Assembly (NCBI GenBank): GCA_013815505.1
Contig: JACDGA010000128.1
Coordinates: forward strand, 1-5,738
Source: Acidimicrobiia bacterium
GTDB taxonomy: Bacteria; Actinomycetota; Acidimicrobiia; Acidimicrobiales; Ilumatobacteraceae
Direction of reading: 5' to 3'
Length of the DNA: 5,738 bases
The notes under the pieces are model-generated. The model saw only the letters and a program-made list of their open reading frames with translations. It was not told where the DNA came from and did no database searches. The position numbers and the translations under genes were made by a program. Below are positions 1 through 4,722 of the stretch, piece by piece; positions within the stretch are counted from its first letter, which is position 1, and every line of letters starts with the position of its first letter.

Positions 1-128
1 CCGGGAAGCGCACTGCTGACACGGTCGCCGGCGCCGAGCTCGTCGTCATCGGCGACGGGCCGCACGGCTGCAACGTGAGCCACGCCGACGAGTTCAACCG
101 GGCGCTGCTCGACTTCCTCGGTCGTTGA
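1..128 (+). CDS. Alpha/beta hydrolase, C-terminal end only (partial)
   Basis: This is the 3' end of a gene that begins before the window. The first complete codon is at position 3, and 41 residues are read before the TGA at 126-128. The residues run GKRTADTVAGAELVVIGDGP, then HGCNVSHADEFN and a final helix ending in LLDFLGR. In alpha/beta hydrolases of the non-haem chloroperoxidase/esterase type, the last strand (here AELVVIGDG) is followed by the catalytic histidine in a PHG context and then by a C-terminal helix with the pattern N-x-x-L-x-x-F-L. All three elements are visible, so the histidine at in-window residue 21 is the likely catalytic base. The nucleophile and acid residues lie outside the window, so the substrate and exact subfamily cannot be judged. 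The call rests on this short tail, but the pattern is characteristic. Confidence 0.72.
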   Translation, partial: GKRTADTVAGAELVVIGDGPHGCNVSHADEFNRALLDFLGR

Positions 129-160
129 CGACACCGGGTCGCGCACGTCACCTGCGTTGG

Positions 161-166
161 TATCGT
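161..166 (+). promoter_or_regulatory. Possible -10 element for the tRNA-Ala gene
   Basis: TATCGT fits the actinobacterial TANNNT pattern and would start transcription near 173, about 5 nt before the mature tRNA. No convincing -35 hexamer sits 16-18 bp upstream. The TTGACG at 125-130 is about 30 bp away, too far to pair with it. Weak evidence, from position and hexamer only. Confidence 0.25.
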
Positions 167-177
167 GCAGGCCCTCT

Positions 178-250
178 GGGGCTGTAGCTCAGTTGGTAGA
201 GCGTCTCCATGGCATGGAGAAGGCCAGGGGTTCGATTCCCCTCAGCTCCA
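178..250 (+). tRNA. tRNA-Ala, anticodon GGC
   Basis: A complete 73-nt cloverleaf can be folded by eye. The acceptor arm GGGGCTG pairs with CAGCTCC with one G-T wobble. The D arm is GCTC/GAGC around AGTTGGTA. The anticodon stem TCTCC/GGAGA encloses the loop ATGGCAT, giving anticodon GGC, which reads the alanine codon GCC. The variable loop is AGGCC, and the T arm AGGGG/CCCCT encloses TTCGATT. The discriminator base is A250, and the following bases are CCCA, so the 3' CCA is not encoded and must be added post-transcriptionally, as in many actinobacteria. GCC is a dominant alanine codon in this GC-rich window, consistent with this isoacceptor. The next coding sequence starts only 57 nt downstream. 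Confidence 0.97.
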
Positions 251-307
251 CCCACCCCTTGCCGAGACGGTCGCCATTTGTCGCATGTGACCAGCTACGT
301 TGCCGCA

Positions 308-2680
308 ATGGTCGGATCGATCCTGGGGACGCGGGTGCTGCGAACGGAAGATCCGGTCCTGCTCGCAGGGGAAGGCCAGTACCTGGCTGACCTCGACCTG
401 CCGGGGAAGCTGCACGCCGTCTTCAGCCGCTCGGAGGTTGCCCACGCGTCGCTGCGCGCCGTGCACGTCAATGACGCGCTCGCAGTTCCTGGAGTCGTCG
501 CCGTGTACACGGCCGCCGATCTCGGGGTCGCGCCGCACCACGGCTTCGTCACGGTGCACGCCGACTTTGCCCGGCCACCGCTCGCCGACGGCGTCGTGCG
601 ATTCGTCGGCGAAGCGATCGCCATCGTCATCGCCGAGGACGTCGCTGCCGCCGCCGACGGCGCCGCTGCGGTGTGGGCTGACTACGACGAGCTGCCGGTC
701 ATCGTCGATCCCGAGATGGCACTGGCCGCCGACGCCGAGGCCATCTTCCCCCAGCACGGATCCAACCAGGCTCTCGTCGCGACGGACGCCGAACCGGTCG
801 ATCCCTCGCACGGCAGCGACGTGGTGATCCGCGGTCGGTACGTCAACCAGCGCATGGCTGTCGTGCCGATGGAGCCGAACGCCTGCGCCGCCGTGCCGGG
901 CGACGACGGGAAGCTCACGTTCTACGCCTCGAACCAGATGCCGCACATGGTGCGCGACCAGTTGGCGTCCGCGCTCGGGCTGCGGCAAGACGAGGTGCGG
1001 GTCATCGCCCCGCAGGTCGGCGGCGGCTTCGGCGGCAAGGCCGGTGTCTGCGCCGAGTACTCCAGCGTGGCGGCCGCTGCCCGGCACCTCGGGCGACCCG
1101 TCACGTGGTCGCCGGCGCGCAGCGACGACCTCATCGCACAGCCGCACAGTCGCGGCCAGATCCAGTACGCCGAGCTCGGGTGCCGGCGCGACGGCACGTT
1201 CACCGGGCTTCGGGTCCGTCTCGTCGGCGACAGCGGTGCCTACCCCAATGTCGGCGCGTTCCTGCCGACGGGGACAAAGCGCATGTCCAACGGGACCTAC
1301 CGCTTCGAGGCGATCCAGTTCGATGTCGCCGTCGCCGTCACCAACACGACACCGATGGGCGCGTACCGCGGTGCCGGCCGTCCCGAAGCGACGGCGCTGC
1401 TCGAGCGTCTCGTCGACCAGGCTGCGCACGAGCTCGGCATCGATCCGATCGACCTACGGCGCCGCAACCTCCTGCCCGACGACGCCTTCCCGTTCCGCAC
1501 GCTGACCGGCGCCGTCTACGACTCCGGGCGCTACACGAAGCCGCTCGAGCTGGCGGCCGAGACCATCGGCTACGACGAACTGCGACGCGAGCAGACGGAC
1601 CGTCGCGCTCGCGGCGACCGCACCGCCTTGGGCGTCGGCGTGGCGGCATACGTTGAGATCACAGCCGGCGGTGGGAGCAGCGAGTTCGGCGCGCTGGAGG
1701 TGCACGACGACGGCTCGGCGACGGTGCGGGCCGGGACGTTCGCCCACGGTCAGGGTCACCAGACCGCGTTCGCGATGTTGGTCCACGACCAGACGGGAAT
1801 CCCCCTCGATCGGATCCGTCTCGTCGACGGCGACACCGAGCTCGTCCCGAGCGGCGGCGGCACGGGCGGGTCGCGTTCGCTGCAACTCGGCGGGTCCGCC
1901 GTGCGCCAGGCCACCGAGATTCTCGTCGAGAAGGCGAAGGAGCTCGCCGCCCGGATGCTGGAGGCCGATGTCGCCGACATCGTGGTCGACGTGGATGCCG
2001 GCACCGTCGGCGTCGCCGGCGCGCCAGCGGCTGCCCTCGCGTGGGGCGAGCTCGCTCGGCGAGCATCGGACGACGGCGACCCGCTCGCGGCCGACGCGAT
2101 CTTCGAGCAGGCCGATGCGACGTACCCGTTCGGGGCTCACATCACCGCCGTCGAGGTCGACCTCGACACCGGCGCCGTGCGGGTGCTGCGTCACGTCGCG
2201 GTCGACGACTGCGGCACGGTGCTCAACCCCGTGCTCGTGGAGGGTCAGCAGCACGGGGGCGTGGCGGCCGGCATCGGGCAGGCGCTCTACGAGGAGGTGC
2301 GCCACGACGACGACGGGAACCCGTTGACGTCAAACCTCGCCGACTATGCGGTGCCGTCAGCGGTCGAGGTGCCGATGCTCGAGGTGCGCTCCACCGAGAC
2401 GCCGACTGCGCTCAACCCGCTCGGCGCGAAGGGCATCGGCGAGGCCGCAACGATCGGCTCGACCCCTGCGGTCCAGAACGCGGTGATCGACGCACTCGCG
2501 CACCTCGGGGTACGGCATCTCGACATGCCGTGCACGCCCGAGCGGGTGTGGCGAGCCGTACGTGACGCGGAGACCGGGGTCCTGCCCGACCCGTGGCGAG
2601 ATCCACCGGCGGTGTTCGCGACGCTCCGCTCCGGCCAAGTCGCCGACGCAACTGGCGCCCAAGCCGCCGAGGGGATCTGA
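308..2680 (+). CDS. Molybdenum hydroxylase large subunit, xanthine dehydrogenase / CoxL-like (form II type)
   Basis: 790 residues, the usual length for the molybdopterin-binding large subunit of the xanthine dehydrogenase/aldehyde oxidase/CO dehydrogenase superfamily, which hydroxylates carbon centres in the cytoplasm. Visible in order: an N-terminal a/b hammerhead domain (about 20-140), PMEP (187-190), the Moco-binding glycine motif QVGGGFGGK (236-244), the active-site loop AYRGAGR (352-358), AHGQGHQT in the middle of the protein, VDDCG with downstream VEGQQHGG (from 632), and GAKGIGE, whose E712 matches the catalytic glutamate. The AYRGAGR loop is that of form II or generic family members; proven CO dehydrogenases carry AYxCSFR with a copper-binding cysteine. 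CO oxidation is therefore not supported and the substrate is unknown. I chose ATG 308 because homologues begin with a similar GSILGTRVLRTEDP stretch. The frame is open back to 209 but would then overlap the tRNA; GTG 287 is an alternative. There is no clear Shine-Dalgarno. TACGTT at 296-301 could be a -10 box for a leaderless transcript. No small or medium subunit gene is adjacent. Confidence 0.9.
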   Translation: MVGSILGTRVLRTEDPVLLAGEGQYLADLDLPGKLHAVFSRSEVAHASLRAVHVNDALAVPGVVAVYTAADLGVAPHHGFVTVHADFARPPLADGVVRFVGEAIAIVIAEDVAAAADGAAAVWADYDELPVIVDPEMALAADAEAIFPQHGSNQALVATDAEPVDPSHGSDVVIRGRYVNQRMAVVPMEPNACAAVPGDDGKLTFYASNQMPHMVRDQLASALGLRQDEVRVIAPQVGGGFGGKAGVCAEYSSVAAAARHLGRPVTWSPARSDDLIAQPHSRGQIQYAELGCRRDGTFTGLRVRLVGDSGAYPNVGAFLPTGTKRMSNGTYRFEAIQFDVAVAVTNTTPMGAYRGAGRPEATALLERLVDQAAHELGIDPIDLRRRNLLPDDAFPFRTLTGAVYDSGRYTKPLELAAETIGYDELRREQTDRRARGDRTALGVGVAAYVEITAGGGSSEFGALEVHDDGSATVRAGTFAHGQGHQTAFAMLVHDQTGIPLDRIRLVDGDTELVPSGGGTGGSRSLQLGGSAVRQATEILVEKAKELAARMLEADVADIVVDVDAGTVGVAGAPAAALAWGELARRASDDGDPLAADAIFEQADATYPFGAHITAVEVDLDTGAVRVLRHVAVDDCGTVLNPVLVEGQQHGGVAAGIGQALYEEVRHDDDGNPLTSNLADYAVPSAVEVPMLEVRSTETPTALNPLGAKGIGEAATIGSTPAVQNAVIDALAHLGVRHLDMPCTPERVWRAVRDAETGVLPDPWRDPPAVFATLRSGQVADATGAQAAEGI

Positions 2681-2688
2681 ACACGGGA

Positions 2689-2724
2689 ATGACGGAGGCG
2701 TCGTCGGTGTTGGAACCTCCATGA
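2689..2724 (+). other. Mini-ORF (11 codons) overlapping the DUF427 start
   Basis: ATG at 2689-2691 opens a short frame encoding MTEASSVLEPP and ending at TGA 2722-2724. The stop shares ATGA with the ATG of the downstream DUF427 gene, the classic geometry of translational coupling. A GAGGGG run near 2669-2674, inside the end of the upstream gene, lies rather far away for a ribosome site. A GGAGG inside the mini-ORF (2694-2698) could pair with CCTCC at 2716-2720, directly before the DUF427 start. That it is translated is inference; a frame this short can arise by chance. Confidence 0.2.
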
Positions 2725-3086
2725 GCTCTGGCCACACCGTCACCATCGCCCCCACCGAGGCCCACGTCGAGGTTCGTCTCGACGGCGCTGTCCTGGCCGA
2801 CACGACGCGCGCGATGCGCCTCGAGGAGACCGGCCTCCCGGCCCGCTACTACGTGCCGAAGGACGACGTGCGCATGGACCTGATGTATGCAACGACGTTC
2901 CACACCACGTGCCCGTTCAAGGGAGAGGCCTCGTACTGGTCCGCCGATGTCGACGGCACGGTGCACGACGGTGTCGTGTGGGGCTACGAAGCGCCGATCA
3001 CTGCTGCGGCCGACATCGCCGGCTACGTGTCATTCGACCCGAGCCGCGCCGAGATCTCGGTCGACGGCGACGCCCTGCCTGCGTAG
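2721..3086 (+). CDS. DUF427 domain-containing protein
   Basis: 121 residues, a typical size for a single DUF427 (PF04248, also called NTP_transf_9) domain. This is a small beta-rich cytoplasmic protein family with no firmly established biochemical role. The family signature is clear: LEETGLPARYYVPKDDVRMD (34-53), then TTCPFKGEASYWS (62-74) with the conserved Cys-Pro-x-Lys-Gly core, then VWGYEAP (86-92) and a final strand segment around GYVSFDP. ATG 2721 is chosen because the protein then begins with a short tail before the first strand, as in homologues. The frame stays open further upstream, but inside the preceding gene. It lies 40 bp after the molybdenum hydroxylase gene on the same strand, so co-transcription is likely, but a functional link is not shown. 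No good ribosome site stands at the usual distance; GGAGG at 2694-2698 is 22 nt away. The family assignment is firm, the function unknown. Confidence 0.9.
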   Translation: MSSGHTVTIAPTEAHVEVRLDGAVLADTTRAMRLEETGLPARYYVPKDDVRMDLMYATTFHTTCPFKGEASYWSADVDGTVHDGVVWGYEAPITAAADIAGYVSFDPSRAEISVDGDALPA

Positions 3087-3120
3087 CTGCGGAATCGCCG
3101 ACCTCCGAGTCGTGGCACTC

Positions 3121-3148
3121 TTGTTGTCATGCACTTCTGCATGATAAT
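3121..3148 (+). promoter_or_regulatory. Candidate promoter of the toxin-antitoxin operon
   Basis: TTGTTG (3121-3126) and GATAAT (3143-3148) form a -35/-10 pair with a 16-bp spacer. The -10 differs from TATAAT at one base; the -35 shares only its TTG with TTGACA. The -10 ends 8 bp before the antitoxin ATG at 3157, so transcription would begin at about 3155-3157. The message would have no leader or almost none, which agrees with the lack of any Shine-Dalgarno before that ATG. The hexamers were found by eye and the start site is inferred. Confidence 0.45.
3127..3144. promoter_or_regulatory. Inverted repeat, probable operator for autoregulation by the antitoxin
   Basis: TCATGCA (3127-3133) and TGCATGA (3138-3144) are a perfect 7-bp inverted repeat around the spacer CTTC. 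The repeat fills the space between the proposed -35 and -10 boxes and touches the -10. A second, looser symmetry, TGCAC (3130-3134) with GTGCA (3149-3153), overlaps it. Ribbon-helix-helix antitoxins of the VapB/FitA type normally bind palindromes overlapping their own promoter and repress it together with the toxin. The repeat is seen directly; operator function is inferred from position and family. Confidence 0.5.
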
Positions 3149-3156
3149 GTGCAGAC

Positions 3157-3393
3157 ATGCCGAGAACTGTTCAGATTCGTGACATCGATGACGACGTATA
3201 CGAAATGCTCGTACGTCGCGCCGCAGAGCTCGGACTCTCAGTTCCTGAGTACCTGCGGCGAGAAACTGAGCGCCTGGCGTCGCGGCTCACGGTCGGAGAG
3301 TGGCTTGAGCGAACGCGCCGACGTCCGGGTCGGCGGCCGAAGCTCGACACGCTCGAAGCGCTCGACGAGCTGCGCGGCCCCTGGCCGACGTGA
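3157..3393 (+). CDS. VapB/FitA-like ribbon-helix-helix antitoxin
   Basis: 78 residues, the usual antitoxin size. Residues 2-10 (PRTVQIRDI) form the DNA-contacting beta strand of a ribbon-helix-helix fold. They are followed by helix 1 (about DDVYEMLVRRAAELG, 12-26), a turn with the typical Leu-Ser at 27-28, and helix 2 (VPEYLRRETERLASRL). The C-terminal half (VGEWLERTRRRPGRRP and after) is charged and probably disordered until it binds the toxin, as in FitA and VapB proteins. The product should dimerise, bind the operator at 3127-3144 and neutralise the PIN toxin. The ATG at 3157 is the only suitable in-frame start after the promoter and lacks a ribosome site, fitting leaderless translation. 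The stop overlaps the toxin start by 4 bp. The first half of the gene is visibly richer in A and T than its neighbours, which may reflect recent acquisition. Confidence 0.88.
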   Translation: MPRTVQIRDIDDDVYEMLVRRAAELGLSVPEYLRRETERLASRLTVGEWLERTRRRPGRRPKLDTLEALDELRGPWPT

Positions 3394-3782
3394 TCGTCGT
3401 CGACGCCTCGTGCCTCTACGAGGTACTCGTTGACGCGGCGCGCGCCGAGACCGTGCGCGCCCGCCTCGCCATCGAACCCGACCAGGTCGCCCCTCACGTC
3501 ATCGATGTCGAGGTGTTCGGGTTGATTCGTCGCGACGCGATGCGAGGTGTCCTCGACGAGATCACGGCGGAGCTGGTTGTCGAGGATCTCCGAACCTGGC
3601 CGGCGGACCGCTTCAGCCACAGGGGACTTCTCGAGCGAGCGTGGGAACTGCGTGACACGATCCGTGGCTGGGACGCGATGTACGTCGCGCTCGCCGAGAT
3701 CGTCCGGGCACCGCTCGTCACACTTGACGCTCGCCTGGCATCGGCGCCGGGTCTGCGCTGCCAGATCGAGGTCGTTGCCTGA
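3390..3782 (+). CDS. vapC: VapC-like PIN-domain ribonuclease toxin
   Basis: 130 residues, normal for a single-domain VapC toxin. The four acidic positions that bind Mg2+ or Mn2+ in PIN nucleases are present: D5 in MIVVDASCL, E41 in HVIDVEVFGL, D95 in RGWDAMYVALAE and D113 in LVTLDARLA. The toxin is therefore predicted to be catalytically intact. VapC enzymes cleave specific tRNAs or rRNA and stop growth when the antitoxin is degraded; the target of this one cannot be read from the sequence. The start is GTG at 3390, inside GTGA, which also contains the antitoxin stop TGA (3391-3393). Synthesis is thus likely coupled to antitoxin translation, with no separate ribosome site needed. The gene ends 4 bp from the stop of the convergent oxidoreductase gene. 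Confidence 0.9.
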   Translation: MIVVDASCLYEVLVDAARAETVRARLAIEPDQVAPHVIDVEVFGLIRRDAMRGVLDEITAELVVEDLRTWPADRFSHRGLLERAWELRDTIRGWDAMYVALAEIVRAPLVTLDARLASAPGLRCQIEVVA

Positions 3783-3800
3783 CAGCTCAGGTCTGCAACG
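3773..3800. terminator. Candidate bidirectional terminator hairpin between convergent genes
   Basis: CCTGA (3778-3782) pairs with TCAGG (3787-3791) around the loop CAGC. After a 4-nt one-sided bulge (3792-3795), CGTTG (3773-3777) pairs with CAACG (3796-3800). The two stop codons, TGA on plus and TCA for the minus gene, sit in the inner stem, so the structure serves both strands alike. No T-run follows on either strand, so it would be a non-canonical, U-tract-lacking terminator. Two convergent stops 4 bp apart give some stem automatically; the other seven pairs are additional. Confidence 0.4.
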
Positions 3801-4707
3801 GGAGCAGTGCAGTCGCCGCCTCGGCGAGGTGTGATCGCCAACCGTCGGTGGATGTGGGCTCGTCGAGCGGGACGACGACGAACTTGGAGAAGCCGACGTC
3901 GACGAACGACGCGACCTGACTGACGAGCGCGTCGAAGCCGATCGGGACGAGCGCTGCCGGATCGGTGAGGTCCGGTCTCCGCTTCGCCAGTCCGGCGACG
4001 ACGACCTCGGGGACCTCGGACATGGAGTAGGGGATCAGCGCGCCGAAGTGCCCGGCGTCGATGGCCCGATCGTGCTCGGCTGCGACCTGCTCGACCACCG
4101 CCCGGCCGGCGGCCGCGTCGGCGGGCGTCACGAACGACGGCAACCAGCCATCGGCGAGGCGGCCGACCCTGCGTAGCTCGCTCGGGGCGATCCCACCGAG
4201 CCACACCTCGAGCGGATCCTGCACGGGCTTGGGCATCACTCGCAGATCGTCGTACTCGAACCGATCGCCGTGATGGGTGAAGGTGCCGGGTCCCCAGGCC
4301 GCGCGTAGCACGGCGAGGGACTCGTCGAACAGGGCCGCACGCTCGCCACGTGCAACCCCGAACGCCTGTTGCTCGTGTGGATCGGCGACACCGAGCCCGA
4401 ACGCGGGCAGCAGCCGGCCGCCGGACAGCCGATCGATGGTCGCCAGCTCCTTGGCGAGCACGATCGGGTTACGACCCGGGAGGACGAGCACGCTCATCCC
4501 GAACTTGAGATGCGAGGTCCGCCCTGCGCCATAAGCGATCGCGGAGACGGGATCGGGCGCCTCGCCACCGATCCGCTCGCTCAGCCACAGGCTGTCGAAC
4601 CGCTTTCGCTCCAGCTCGTCGACCAGTTCGCCGAAGCCATCGCCGTTGAGCGATGTCCGAACTCCGAGGCCGTAGCCGATCCGGACCTTCGTCAGCGGCC
4701 GAGGCAT
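3787..4707 (-). CDS. LLM class, probably F420-dependent, flavin-type oxidoreductase
   Basis: 306 residues, the usual length for the luciferase-like monooxygenase superfamily (PF00296), a TIM-barrel family using FMN or coenzyme F420. Visible landmarks: the first strand VRIGYGLGV (8-16), FDSLWLSERI (37-46), SVLVLPGRNP (72-81), the family hallmark DRLSGGRLLPAFGLGV (92-107), MPKPVQDPLEVWLGG (158-172), SELRRVGRLADGWLPSF (176-192) and a last strand FSKFVVVPL (273-281). The overall pattern, with LPGRNP and IAPSELRRVGRLADGWLP, resembles mycobacterial F420-dependent proteins (the MSMEG_3544-like family, from memory), so F420 is the more likely cofactor. The substrate is unknown. ATG 4707 places the first beta strand close to the N-terminus as expected. 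The gene lies 15 bp downstream of the TerC-family gene on the same strand, so they are probably co-transcribed. It runs head-on into vapC. Confidence 0.88.
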   Translation of the reverse strand: MPRPLTKVRIGYGLGVRTSLNGDGFGELVDELERKRFDSLWLSERIGGEAPDPVSAIAYGAGRTSHLKFGMSVLVLPGRNPIVLAKELATIDRLSGGRLLPAFGLGVADPHEQQAFGVARGERAALFDESLAVLRAAWGPGTFTHHGDRFEYDDLRVMPKPVQDPLEVWLGGIAPSELRRVGRLADGWLPSFVTPADAAAGRAVVEQVAAEHDRAIDAGHFGALIPYSMSEVPEVVVAGLAKRRPDLTDPAALVPIGFDALVSQVASFVDVGFSKFVVVPLDEPTSTDGWRSHLAEAATALLPLQT

Positions 4708-4722
4708 CTGTCCGGGATCGGT

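Noticed and set aside
178..250. tRNA-Ala as an attachment site of an integrated element
   Set aside because: No second copy of the tRNA 3' end, integrase gene or direct repeat is visible in the window.
209..307. Upstream extension of the hydroxylase gene to an ATG at 209
   Set aside because: It would start inside the tRNA-Ala gene and add 33 residues unlike any family member; ATG 308 matches the usual N-terminus.
157..390. 77-codon plus-strand frame through the tRNA
   Set aside because: It reads through the tRNA (the AVAQLVERL-type peptide is a well-known artefact of translating tRNA genes) and into the real gene in the wrong frame.
242..1429. Long minus-strand open frame (395 codons) opposite the hydroxylase gene, and a similar one at 1454-2305
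   Set aside because: The translation is low-complexity, rich in Arg, Asp, Gly and Val with no domain pattern, and lies antisense to a gene with clear family motifs. Such shadow frames are expected in GC-rich DNA.
308..2680. Annotation as aerobic CO dehydrogenase (coxL, form I)
   Set aside because: The active-site loop is AYRGAGR and lacks the cysteine of AYxCSFR that binds copper in form I enzymes, and the coxM and coxS partners are absent.
3099..3112. CGAC/GTCG mini-hairpin after DUF427 as a terminator
   Set aside because: The stem has only 4 pairs, cannot be extended and has no T-run; it is expected by chance at this GC content.
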